Shown here one piece after another: positions 45,199 to 56,658 of a DNA stretch of 64,000 nt. The stretch is taken from positions 550,277-614,276 of the forward strand of contig KQ965738.1 in the NCBI GenBank assembly GCA_001574975.1. Direction: 5' to 3'. The DNA comes from Gonapodya prolifera JEL478. Lineage: Eukaryota; Monoblepharomycota; Monoblepharidomycetes; Monoblepharidales; Gonapodyaceae. Numbering within the stretch: the first letter of the stretch is position 1; each line of letters begins with the position of its first letter. The notes beneath the pieces were generated by a model. The model saw only the letters and a program-made list of their open reading frames with translations. It was not told the DNA's origin and made no database searches. The position numbers and the translations under genes were made by a program.

Positions 45199-48100
45199 AT
45201 GCCCAGTTGCGAGGACGACACAGTTCGTCAAATAGACAACATTGTGGTCGCAAAAACGGCAAGAGACAGAGTGAGTACGCAATGCAGGTGAAAGAGAGTA
45301 TGAGCAGGATGGGGAATATGGTGGAATCGCGATGGTCGAAGGTACGATGGGGTGGAATCAACTGTGCAATCATCCTGTCGTCCGCGAGAGGTTATCCCTT
45401 ACCCTCCTTCTCTCACGCTTCCTCTTCATATTTTCCAGATCGACGCCTACGCTTCTTTCATCAATGCGTATCGTGACCTCCCATCGACGCACCCGTCACT
45501 GCAGACGCTGTGGTCCCTTCAAAACCTCGCAACGGTCGCCCAGAGTGTGGAGCACGATGTAGCTGAAGAGGGTGATTCGATTGTGCTGAATGCATTGAGG
45601 ATAGCAGGGTTTTATTTGAATCGGATGGATGGCCAAAATAGCGTCGGTGAGTGAGCTGCATCACCACTGAACCAGCTCTTGTTTAATGTGGTTTCGTTGG
45701 CTCAGGTGTAGAGGCCAACCTGACTCTCGAAAATCTCGTGGACGTAATCCTTGCTCGGGCGAAAAAGGCGATCGCGGAAGGGAATCCGCAGGTTCTGACG
45801 GCTTGTTTATGGGTGGGTACTTGTAGTATCCGTTTAAAATGCATCAGGCGGAGAGTGAAAACGTCCATGTATGGTACCGTTCGTAGGCCGTGGGGATCGC
45901 ACAACTCTCTCCGCGGTTTCTTGCATCCCATGTCAAAGATATCATGGAACTCGTCCTCCCCGTTCTAAATGGCCGCCCATCTGAGCTACGGAGTGACTCT
46001 GCCAAATCGGAAGCCATTGCGGTGTGTTTAAAACTCCTCGCACCATCCACTAATCATACAAATTTTAAGTGTCGTTGGACCAGGTCATCAACAAACTCCT
46101 GAATGTAGTCCCCTCTGTTTTTGTTACTCCTGTTTACGTACGTCAGTGGCTTCCCCAAGTACTCTCTCTAATGGTCCATCCTTCTCGTCCAATCGCGCCA
46201 CGCGCTGCTTCGGTCGTCGAGGAACTCGTTCGGGATGACCGACGTGCGATAGAGAGGAAGCTCATTTCAGATTGGTTCGAACACAATGGCGAGAAGCTCG
46301 TTGCGAAACTAGTGGAGGGAACTTATCCTGGGTCCGAGGATACACTGAAGGTGTGGCGAGTAGCTGTGGCAGTGTTGGGATCGTCACTGCATAGGACCAA
46401 TCATTTTAATTCACTCATTAAAGTTGTGGAAAAGGTATGTGCATGTTTTGGGGAACAGGGAGTATGTTAAATGCCCGTAAATGCTTTTCTACCCTTTGTA
46501 ACAGTCTTTCAACGAAAAGGCGCCATCCGCTAAAATTGCAGCATACACTGCTTGGTATTCAGTTATTCATTGTTTCTTCCAGAATGATCACATCCTCAAC
46601 ACTAAGCGCCTCAACCTTGTCCTTCTTCCTGTCGTTGAGCGACTGAAATTGCCCGAGGACTCGGATGGAGTGACTCGGACTGCTCTTGGCTGCTGGATTG
46701 GGACAGTGTATGTGCTAGGAAACTCCATCGCTCGGGAGAGAGTGAGTGTGTTCCGAACCTGCTTCGGAAAAGTGAATTCAGCAAACAGATCTTGTTTCAA
46801 AGTTTTTTGATCTTGCCATTTCGGATGTCGTGAAGACTGTGCTTTGGAAAGGCGGGGAGGTGGAGGCAACCGTATTCCAAGTTCTAGACAGGCTTCTCAC
46901 ACGGGATGATGAAAAAGGTTCGAGACTCCTTCAATCCATGATATCTTATCGCCTTTCACTTTGCATTATAGACCCTCCACAACCTGACCCTCGGAAGTTG
47001 CTCTCCGAAACCAAACCCTCTGCTTCAGATGTGCTACCCCTCAACGAAACATCGTTTTGTGAAGCACTGCCATTCGCTCTCGAACTGCTCAGATGGATCG
47101 CGAAACAAACGCGGCCCGAAGGATTTAGTGAGTCTGCCACCACGGGAGTCAGCGTGGATGACAGAAAAGGAATCGAGGTGAGGAAATACCAAGAGAGTGG
47201 CCAGCAAACCCTTGATCTCGCGACTCACAAGTGCCCCCCTTGCAAGAAGCAACATCCCCGCCTCGTCCTGATTTGGGAAACGATTCTTCGGTCGGTATCT
47301 ATGCTGGCACGCCTCGAAGTCTCAACTCTCCTGCAAACCCTCCAGATTGCTTTCAACCATCTCCTCACCTTCCTCTCTGATACAATATCGAACCTTTTCC
47401 CCTCATTTTCCCATCTGCCCTTACGTTTGACTGAATCCCTTCTGTCCATTCTTCCTGATAAGGTGTTTTGGAGAAAGTCTAAATCCGTCCATCAGTTAAA
47501 TGCCGAGGACCTTTCCCCTTGGCTCGGATCATCCACGGAGCGAGCTCAGTGGATGCGTGTCAGTGATGTGCTGTCTTTGTGGCTTGCCGTGCCGAATTCG
47601 GAGAACCAAGAAAATGAGCTCTTTGTCCTGAATATTTGCGGTAATGTTATCTCAGGTGCCGGTACGAAACCAAATGCCGTATGTTGATGAAATCAATGGA
47701 GCCGCGCCGTCTCTGTATCTCATAGCACGGGTCGATGACAGGTCACACTATTGTATTCCATATTAGTTCAAGTCGCCGCGCAGGGAGGAACACGACATCT
47801 TCGCCTGTGGAAGATGATAGGTGAGATGACACCTTATGGCACAAGTCCCCGCGTCATTTAACGTCTGGCAATCGCATACAGCACAAGAGTACAGACAGCA
47901 CATCGCTCGCACAAACGAGGTGTCTCCTGACCTCGATGAGAAGTGCGAGGAACTGATTTCGACCTTGGCATACCCATTTTGGCGACCCGATGAGTACAGC
48001 GAGGACCTTGCTTCCATTTGGGCTGGGCTTCTCGAACAATTCCGGGAAACAATATCAATTAAAACCCGCGCCGCATCGATTACTTCAGATAGGCTCATTG

Positions 48101-49763
48101 AGAAAGTCGTCGAGCTTTCGGTAATGTCGAGTAGCTTTTCAGGGTACGTGCTCTTGTGCCCGTGTGTTTGATCTTGTCATATACGATCGTACCATTTCTC
48201 AAGGTTTCGATGGGCGTTGGCTTCTGCGATACCTCTAAGCAAACGAACTACATTTAGTCCAGCTTACGGTCGACCTCGCAAAAGGTTCGGGAGAGAATCA
48301 CTTTGTTGCGGTCGCACTCATTACATTTTCTGTTCAATGGCAGCGTGGTCAGTAGTTTTGCAACGCTTTTAGCGTTCCTTCTTATGTCTGGAAACAAACA
48401 TATGCAGTCAATCTCTGCAGAAAACCAAGAAGATGTCATTCATGCGTTCACTGCCGCTATCCCAGTTCTTGCTCGCATTGTGCCGGAAACTCTTGCGCAA
48501 CATGCTTCTGAACTCTCCTCGATTCTTAAAGTTTGCACCACGATAGAATATGGTGTCGACCTGAAATTCTTCTGGGAATCTTGCTTGGCGGCTCTGGAAC
48601 TGATAAAGGTCGATGATTGTCAGCAGTATCTGAACATGATCTGCCCTATCCTCGAAGTGAGTTGATTTGTAGGTCTGCTATCTACCTTAACTCAACGCCT
48701 TATTTTGATAGCTCGGAGCGACCGACGAGAGTCAGCGAGCACGCTCCCTTGTCAGAGGATTCCTTGAGCGAAAGCTCTCCAAGTTTAAGGAGGAGTTGAC
48801 GCTTCCACCTTGGCTCAGTCAATTAATTGACAACGTCGGTGGTGCGACTGAATCTCAAACCCCTGTGACTCCTGTGGAAGTTGAACTTCCTGTGACAGGT
48901 ATGAGACCTTTAACCATGACGAATGACGCAATGAAAGCGCCACTAATATCCCGTGTTGGCATTCTCAGGTGTATTTGTGGGGCGGCATATTCGAACATCT
49001 CACCCCCAGCGTAACAACGAGATACCTGAATGGGCACCACCTCCAATTGATGCATACAATTCTCAGGACTTTGTACCCATACCACCTGTGAGTGATCAGT
49101 ATGATTCTGAGCTTGCAGTGGCCACAAATTCTCTGGTATGTGTGCGACAAAGTCTTTTCCACCTTCGAATATGCGCACTCTAACCCTGCGCTTCGAACTC
49201 GTTAGGATGATCAGCATGCGAAGCCTTTTGTTCCATTGATGTTTAATAGTCTGGACGGGCAGCAGCAGAACCATATTTTTCAGTCTGAGCCTTCGACCGA
49301 AACTAGTACGTTTGTTGCAACCAGAGTCTGCGAGCATGTCCTTACTCTATCACTCCGCTCCACAGAAAAACGAAAAGCTGCGATGTTCAACAGTCCGGCT
49401 TTTCTCCAGAGTCCAAGACCGTCCAAGTCACTTAGAACTACAACGAGTGTGCTTCCGACGTCTTCACCTCGGCTAGGAGCTTCTTCTCCGGTTAGACGGG
49501 CAGGCGGTGTGGGTATGATACAACTAAACGATTTGAGCTCGTCACCCAGTGTGTCTGGTGCTCTCGCTTCAGCGGAAATTGGGGTCGCTGCTTCGATCGG
49601 AGACAAAGCCACTTTTGGTGACCACATTGATCATTTGCTGAGTAACCAGCAACTATTGGATGAGTGTGATAAAACACAACTCTTCTCCTGTCAACGTCGA
49701 CTGATATCGTTGCAGTCTCTGATAGCGGAGCGAATTGAGCGGCTTATCCCACCTGAACATTAA
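45199..49763 (+). CDS. RIF1: RIF1 homologue (telomere and replication-timing factor)
   Basis: Large HEAT/ARM-type nuclear protein that restrains telomere elongation and late origins through PP1. Exon 1 (45199-45270) encodes MPSCEDDTVRQIDNIVVAKT and splices in phase 0 to IDAYASFINAYRDLPSTHPS at 45439. Helical repeats follow: QVLTACLWAVGIAQLSPRFL, KSEAIAVCLKLLAPS, WLPQVLSLMVHPSRPIAPRA, LVRDDRRAIERKLISDWFEH, then SFNEKAPSAKIAAYTAWYSV with VIHCFFQNDHILNTKRL, which corresponds to the Rif1 N-terminal 'R.AAF.SW..LI.NFA....L...KR' block. The middle is helical to about 48830. The C-terminal quarter is Ser-rich and disordered, ending with a helical tail (LISLQSLIAERIERLIPPEH) at 49763. About ten introns. 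Subfamily assignment rests mainly on the N-terminal domain. Confidence 0.75.
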
Positions 49764-49898
49764 TTTGACACCCATTGTACATAGGAAATTAGCACGCATT
49801 TTTTTCAAACACATTATATCCGATGGTTGCATTGTGTTGTGAAAAGTGCATTCATTTCATGCAGCGTCAAAACTCAGCGAGTGCTGGTAATTCCCGAG

Positions 49899-50903
49899 AT
49901 GGGTGCAGCAGGGTCTTCTCAACGCCATCTGAACGCTGAAGAGCTCTACAGACTGCAAAAGAGACATGGCAATCTAACGATTGCTGAGATTGAGCTTTGT
50001 TCGTCGAGGTACTCTCACATTCTCTCAAAAGCTGAACTCAGCGGCTTGATAGAGCGACTACAGAACGACTGGCTTCTCAAGAGGGTGAGATTTTGTCCCC
50101 GAAATATTTAACAGTGGATGCCGCTCATCCCCTGCTAGATGTTTGAAGTGCTGTTCCCTGAGAGCATGGATGACGGACCTGCAGCCGTTACTTTAGATCG
50201 TTTCCTCGATGCGTTTTCCGACTGGAAGGGTGCGGGAATAGAGCACAAGCTGGGAGGTCTGCTTCTGTTTCCAATTCACGATGGGTGCCTGGTTTGAAGT
50301 GATATCATGCCAGTGGTGTTTCAGATGCTGGATGCTGATGGCAAAGAGGTTCTTACAGTCCACGACTTCACCTCGTTTTTGGCGAACCTTGGGCGCTACA
50401 AACCTTACGTTGGCGACACCATGCGTGTGAAGGCGGATGGCCGCGCTGGAATCTTACGATTCGTGGGACCGACGAAATTCGAGAATGGCATTTGGGCAGG
50501 TACGGTGGGGTCTTTTAAAAAGACGTTTGCCTTTTGCATGAATCACTGCTCAAAGAGTTGTTAAACAGGTTTGGAGCTTCCATCCGCAGTGGGCAAAAAC
50601 GACGGAAGTGTTGCTGGCGTTCGCTACTTTCAGTGTGAACCGAAGCGCGGTGTCTTCATTCCCGTTGACCAAGTCCAGTTAGTAAGTTTCGCGAATAACA
50701 ATAGTTAATAGTGCATTGCTGTCTTAAAATGGAACTCTATTTAGCTGCGACATTACGAAGCGTCGTGCGAAATAATGAAACATTTCAGCTCGGTGAATGT
50801 CGAGAAAGTGATCCTTTCTTCGGACGAATTTGTGGAGAAAATGAAGGCAGACCCTTGGATCGTTTCGCTCTTCGACAAGATACTCGTTTCCCAAGATCGT
50901 TAA
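49899..50903 (+). CDS. EF-hand protein fused to a CAP-Gly domain, with N-myristoylation signal
   Basis: Compact multi-exon gene. The start MGAAGSSQRHLNAEELYRLQ fits an N-myristoylation consensus (G2, small residue at 6). The N-terminal half is a calcineurin B-like EF-hand array, partly degenerate: LSKAELSGLIERL, FPESMDDGPAAVTLDRFLDA, then MLDADGKEVLTVHDFTSFLA, with DADGKEVLTVHD as the best loop. Directly after comes a CAP-Gly domain: VGDTMRVKADGRAGILRFVG, FENGIWAGLELPSAVGKNDG, SVAGVRYFQCEPKRGVFIP. The GKNDG motif that binds EEY/F tails is intact. The C-terminus (EKVILSSDEFVEKMKADPWI) ends SQDR, 50903. A membrane-anchored, calcium-responsive microtubule or EB1/tubulin-tail binder is inferred. 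Introns near 50090-50140, 50290-50308, 50500-50570 and 50685-50745. Confidence 0.75.
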
Positions 50904-51096
50904 GTGTCTCCTCGTCGATCCAACCATCTATGTGTTGTCCAAGGAAGAGACGCTCCGTCGGGACTCTTGCTCCCACGACACAAGTTCTGCCGCAGTGCCA
51001 TGAAGAGAAAATGAAAGTTCAGACTCTTCCACTTCTTCCCCAAAGTAGTCGGATAAATGAATGACTGTAAAATAGTGTGTGAATGAAGCGAATTCA

Positions 51097-54000
51097 TCAA
51101 CAGGCAAACAAAAGAACATGATATCTACTGTTTCGCATTGTCACATGGTCCAGATCCACACCTGGTAATTGCTTCACTAGCCTTCCAAGCGTACTTAGCA
51201 CATCAAAGCACATTTTTGGGATGGCGTCAAGCTTGTACGTCGCGGGGTCCTTGAGAAGTGTGGAAAGGCTTCTCTGTAACTTGACATGACAAACACCAGG
51301 ACGGGTATGATTCCAAACTCGGTCTTCAGCGGCCTCTGATGCAACGTGAGCGATGTGTGTAGAAACAGGATCCTTGTTCAGCACTTGGACGATCTCGTTG
51401 AGGCATGCGCCATCACAGCTTTCCAGGAACAGGAACGAAACCTGATGGTCAAAGATGTGGAATCCTTGCACAATGTTCTGAAGGAGAGCCAAAAGGAAGC
51501 AAACGTCGTAGTTGCGCTAGGCAGATTCGGGCACCACGACCACCCACAACATCTTGACTGAGACGATCCTCTCGCGAGAGTCGGTATGACGAGTAGTCCT
51601 TGCGTTCGACGCCAAGTGCTCTGCAATTGAGCTGTTTGATGACGTTCAATACGTCTCTGAGGACTGCCGATCGACCCGAGGAGCTTCAATCAGACAATTT
51701 TTAATCTGGAGATGAATGTCGTCCCAGCCTTGAGCCAATAACCTCGTCCCACCTCACAACCGCCACCAATCTCTTGACTCGACCTAGCGCCTCCTTAACG
51801 CATGGCCTTGGAACGAGCTTCCGATCAAACTTGCCCACACTCCCCTCTCTTCGGCCTTCGTGAGGGAACAGCGGCCGCCGCACATCAAACCGCAGCTTCA
51901 GCATGGTCCCGCTCTTCAACCAGTCCCCCGCTGGAATACACGCGCCCTCGCTGCTGCTGCTGCTTCGCCGCCGCGCGGGAAGGACCGGCGCGGTCAGACA
52001 TAGGGACGTGACGCCGTGTGCGAGGTCGGCGAGGTCTTGGCGACCCCACGTCGTGTTAGTACGGGTGAAACGTGCCAGTATGTGATGATACGGGGCTGCG
52101 TACCGTAATAAGCGACTCCAAACGTGACGTTCTTGAACCGCGCTCGATGGTCCGGATCTGTTTGGCGAATGCGTGCGTCATTGTGCGCGTGCACACGTTC
52201 CCAACTTGCATGTTTGGTCTCACACCACTCGCCCAACTCACCACTCCCAATCAACTTGGAATCCCTATCATGCAGCTCCACCTCAAGTTTTTTCTTCTCC
52301 ACGGCGCTCCTGAGCGCCGCCTGGTCGCAAAACCCGGGAACGACGACCGCGCGTGACCCGAACGCGACGCGCTCGCCGTGCCGCGACCGCGCGAGAAGCT
52401 CGTTGGGGCGCGTGTCGTGGAACCAGAAGAATCGGACGTACCTAGACATGTTGCGGGGGAAAGAAAAGGACGGGGAGGGAGGGGGGGGGGGGGGGCATCA
52501 CCGCAGGCGCAGCGTTTGGTTTTGTGTCAACTGTCAAGTCGCACCAAAAATGAAACGCAACGTAACCTACACCGGCATGCATTCTTGGAATAGTTCGGTG
52601 TACGTCAAAGTGTTGGCTGGCATGGACTCTGCGGAAATCGCAGTTATGGTAAGCGGGTTCAGACTAAAACAAAAAATTAATTAATTAACGCGATGACCCG
52701 TCATTGATCGTCAAAAAAAAAAAAAAAAAAAAGTGAAACGTGATGGCTGCAATTCTCACCACCATTCTTGCTCGGTGGAAAGCAAGGCTTCCGATAAGTG
52801 AATCGTGCACTGCATTCCGCTGATGCCATCGATTGGATCGTTGAGACTATTGGCGCGATCAAGGGGTGCGGGGTGGAGGGGAGGTCAGGGAGCACGCACA
52901 CAAACGGTCGTCTGTTAATTTCTCACAAGCGGAGCGGAGCGGGAAGAAACTCTCACCACGCAGTCGCGGCCAGCTCTCCAACAAACATCTCCCTGCACTC
53001 AATCCACATACTGGCGACATGCACATGGTGCTCGATCCTCGCCCGGCGACTGCCCCGCGCGAGGATCTTGACCTGCTTCACGAGTGTCTTAATCGTCCGC
53101 TCGGGGGACGCGCTGTGGTGCGGTGACGGAGGCGTCTTGGGGCGGTGAAGCCGGTACAGCCGGATTTTGTCGCTCAGGAGGGAGGGCGGTTGCGCGGAGC
53201 AGGGGCGGTGGATCGTGATTGCGGGGCGGGTGGCGGCGTCGAGGTCTTTGGGTGATTTGGTCTGTGGCGAAGCCGGCGGCGGTGGCGGGCGAGCATGAGC
53301 ATGAGCACGAGCACTCTCGATTGTCGTGCTGTCGAAGTGGTGAGGCTCCGGGGTGAGTCGGACAAATGGCGCGATTGGTGCACGGGCCGAGCTCGGGCTC
53401 GGAGCTGATCCGGCCGCGGGGACGTCCTCCTTCACTTGCTTTTGTTCTTCTAGTTTTGAAGGCTCCGGGTCGAGTCGAAAGTTGAACCGCCGTTCAAGGT
53501 CTGCCCTGATAGACTCGGATTCTGAATGGTTTTCATTCCAAGTGGGCGGTTTCGGTGCCTCTGTGCCGTCGGGTGTCGACCGCGGGATTGCACCACGAGC
53601 ACAACTCGTGCGAGCGGTGACCAGCGGTGGAGGGTTGATGAACGAATGTTTCGCGTCAAGCGTGCACGGAGGCTCGTCTTGCACGACTTCCCAGATTGCG
53701 AACTCGACTGGTTGTCGATAAAGACCTTCCAGGAATGACTTGGCGCCCGGTCGCGTGGATGGCGTGGTACAGTGAATCGTGTGAGAATCCTGACGCACCG
53801 CACGGAACCTACTTCGTCAACAGTGACTTCGTGTGATGCAGTGAAAAGAGAGTCCCCCGACGTTAATATTGGAGTCTTGTGAAGTGATAGAGGAATGAGT
53901 TCGGATTCCACAAAATGGTGAACGCCCGCGTCAGACGCACTTTCCCCACAACTTTCCCGAACGAGTAGGAAACGTAGAACTTTCTCCGTCGCGCAGCAGC

Positions 54001-54444
54001 ACCTTTCTTTGCGTGCGTAGTTGTGACTGAGCTCGCCGGATCACTTCGTTTCGGACAGTCCGCTGTTACATTATGTTGTTTTTGGGTTGTGAGGGAGAGA
54101 TGGAATGGGCGATGCATCCTGCGCGCACCTTTTCCGATGAAATAGTCTATGGTAGCGGTGACCTTGAGTTTGTGCGAGTCGCAGTCAATCCAGGACGACT
54201 TGTGTGCTTTTCTGCGGTGTGAGTGCGCCGGGAGTGCGAGTGAGTTTCGAGTGGGTGTAAAGGCAGCGCACCAAAACCAGAAGGCGTGGCGCAGCAGACG
54301 GGCCACTCGCTCACTCCACACTGACAGCAGCGGACTCGAATCCATGGGAAGGAGAGGGAAGAGGGTGTGATCGCCGATCATGTTGACCGCAGCAGACACC
54401 TTCCCCTTCCCCACTCTTCTTGCTCTTCGCTCATTCATTTGCAC
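51097..54444 (-). CDS. Probable flagellar-associated protein (CFAP92/DUF4550-like), multi-exon
   Basis: Large gene in many small exons; ends approximate. Recognisable pieces in order: HKLKVTATIDYFIGKG (54150), TPILTSGDSLFTASHEVTVD (53870), KSFLEGLYRQPVEFAIWEVV (53740), a Pro/Ser-rich linker (53600-53150), TIKTLVKQVKILARGSRRAR (53100), a spliced segment around ISGMQCTIHLSEALLSTEQE (52830-52750), YVRFFWFHDTRPNELL with KKLEVELHDRDSKLIG (52440-52250), FGVAYYG, KSGTMLKLRFDVRRPL (51900), VLNVIKQLNCRALGVERKDY (51650) and FHIFDHQVSFLFLESCDGAC (51450). This pattern of a C2-like module with 'LEVEVHDRD', then 'F.LFD....F.LEG', resembles axonemal CFAP92-type proteins from memory. I cannot name the family with certainty. 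A C-rich tract (G-run at 52481-52495 on the plus strand) precedes one acceptor. Confidence 0.45.
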
Positions 54445-54469
54445 TCAATGTAACAAAAATAACGAAAAT

Positions 54470-56188
54470 TCATACAGCGACTACGGCACCGTTCCCATTC
54501 TCGGGCTTCTTCTTGCCCCCAATCTTGTCCAGTTGCCGTTGTACAGCTGCCAACCGGTCCTCAGGATAAAACTGAAACATGGACAGCATCTCGTCAACCT
54601 GCGTGCTGTGCGTGCGTGCGTGCGCAAACGACAAAGATTGCTGACGCGTAGAACTCACTTCCCGAACAAACGCGAGAATTCCCGCCTCGTCCAACTCCGT
54701 CTTGGTTCGCGGGCCCCACTTGTACTCAACCACCTGCTTCTCGCCTTCCACACGTTGCAGCCGATCAAGGTGCCCGTCTTTCGCGAGCTGCTCCAGAAAC
54801 TTCTCCACCGAAAGGTCCATCGTCGGGATGTTGTTGGTCAAGTTCAACGTCGCGAGATGGCGGAGAGCGTCGCCTGGGGGTTGGGGAGGGAGGGTGAGAC
54901 GGAACGAACGAGGCGAAGTCGAGTGAAGTGGAGTCGCGCCGCCCAAGCGTAGCGAGGACACCGAGGCTTAAGTGCCGCTAGGCGCTGACCGAGGCTGTCC
55001 GCCGGAGGCGAATGATCTGTGCACTAAGCGCGAGTGATCCAGCGCCGAGCGCATACTCCCGCCCGAGGCGAATGATCTGTGTGCGTCAAGCGCGAATGAC
55101 ACACACCTTCCGCAAGCGTCCCCCCATTGACAAAAATGAGTGCCAGCACCACCATCAAGACACCCATCGTGATGTTCTCCGTGTCGGAGCGCTGGAGCAG
55201 GTCCACGGCTTTGCCCGGTTCGAGCGTGCTGCGGAGCATCCACACAGCGCGTGGGGTGACTGCCTTCATCCGCTCTTTATGGGTTTCAGGTACAGGTGCA
55301 AGTGCAGGTGCAGGGCGCCGCGCGAGCCATGCCAGTCATGTGAGGAATGCAGGCACAGGGCACAGCGAACGCCAGTCATGTGAGAAAAAATATGTGCACA
55401 CCACACGGAGGAGGACGGTACTCACTCCCCCTGTCGTCTTCCGACCGGACCTGTTTCGCCGGCAATGGCACCAGTTCCATTCCGAACGTGTCCCGCAGGG
55501 TGTTCTGCGCCCGCTCGAACACGACGTTAAACGCCTTTTCGTGCGTCTCGAACACTGAAGTGGGGTGTCGGACGCGCGGGAGGTGTCGGTGGACGGTGGG
55601 TGGGTTGGAGGGCGGACACGAAACTCCCGCTCAGTTCAGGTCCACGAACCTCTCTTGATGATATCCTCCTTCTTCAAGGGCACTCGCTTGTGCTCGTTGA
55701 ATATGGCAAGGCGGACCAGGTCGCGCACTTTGCTCTGCATTTCGTCCTCGGTGAGGTTGGACTCGGCGTACTTCTTGGACCAGCCCGTCTTTGCGCCTTG
55801 CGTGGCATCGACGTAGTCCTCCTGCAGGGACGGTCGGATCGCGATTAGAAATTTCGATTTCCTGGCACTGTGCGCGTGACGGGTTGTTCACACTTACCTC
55901 GGCTTCATCCTCGTCATCTCCCTGCTGCCGAAACTTCCTCTGCGACGACTGCGTCGCCGAGTCCCCCCCTTTCACCTTCTTCTTCTTACTCCTCCGCCTC
56001 TCCTCCTCCGCCTCCTCCTCCTCACCGTCCCACTCTTGCCCATCCTCCTCCTCCTCCTCCCCACGTCTCGACCTCCGCTCCACCGCCTTTCCTTTCCCCT
56101 TCCGCTGCCGCTGCCGCGCCCGTTCTTCCTCGCCTTCGTTGTCGTCCGACGGTGGAGGGTCAGGTGATGCGCGCTGTTGGTGAGACAT
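54470..56188 (-). CDS. NSE3: NSE3 / MAGE-domain subunit of the SMC5-SMC6 complex
   Basis: MAGE-homology protein that, with Nse1 and Nse4, bridges Smc5-Smc6 for DNA repair. The N-terminal roughly 85 residues (MSHQQRASPDPPPSDDNEGE, from 56188) are an extremely acidic/basic disordered region. After an intron at about 55890-55825 the MAGE domain begins: TGWSKKYAESNLTEDEMQSK, VRDLVRLAIFNEHKRVPLKK, EDIIKR. Then come VFETHEKAFNVVFERAQNTL, RDTFGMELVPLP, and after a further intron DTENITMGVLMVVLALIFVN with GGTLAEGDALRHLATLNL, the hallmark LLMVVL..IFLNGG. The second winged helix holds SVEKFLEQLAKDGHLDRLQR and VEYKWGPRTKTELDEAGILA. It ends at 54470. The intron at about 54873-55109 holds a 60-bp tandem duplication. 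Confidence 0.9.
55001..55082. repeat. 60-bp period tandem duplication inside an NSE3 intron
   Basis: The 17-mer GAGGCGAATGATCTGTG occurs at about 55005-55021 and again exactly 60 bp later. The intervening sequence shares fragments (GCGCGAGTGA / GCGCGAATGA), so this is a partly decayed two-copy tandem duplication. It lies within the intron between GGTLAEG and DALRHL and has no coding effect. Confidence 0.7.
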
Positions 56189-56658
56189 GGTGGGAGTTGA
56201 GGCAGCACAAGGAGTTGGTAACCCCTACCGAACGCGATTGCGCTCTGAGTGTGATCATTTTACTTACGTCTGATCGTCGCAGACGTCGTCGGCCCTGAAG
56301 CGAGACGAATCAAGCCCGAATCACGACGATGGAGGGGTGCGATTGGTGGAGTTGTTTTGTCGCAGCACAGAACACAGGCCGGGTGCCGGGGATGGCCATA
56401 AAATTAGTGATTGTGGAATAGGATGCAGTTGTTTTGCTGTATCGTTACCTCCTCGGTTCCCATGTTGTTTGAAGTTAGTTGGATGGTTGTTGACTTTGGA
56501 CACGGTGCTTGCTTGTCCAAGCGTTCATACACTTGCTATCTCTCCGCAAGCAAAGTTCAGACAAGGAAATGATAGGTCAGACAAGCAAAAGAAGTGCGAT
56601 CAATTAACATCAATATGTAACACCAGAATGCATGCGCTAGCTATGATACAAACAACCA
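56189..56658. other. Intergenic: NSE3 promoter and gamma-tubulin 3' flank
   Basis: About 470 bp. Upstream of NSE3, with the gamma-tubulin polyadenylation region at the right end. Small ORFs at 56321-56503 and 56337-56753 show no recognisable family. Confidence 0.4.

Noticed and set aside
52481-52495. Long G-run, considered as a regulatory G-quadruplex
   Set aside because: On the coding strand it is the pyrimidine tract before a splice acceptor; a single homopolymer run is a weak case.
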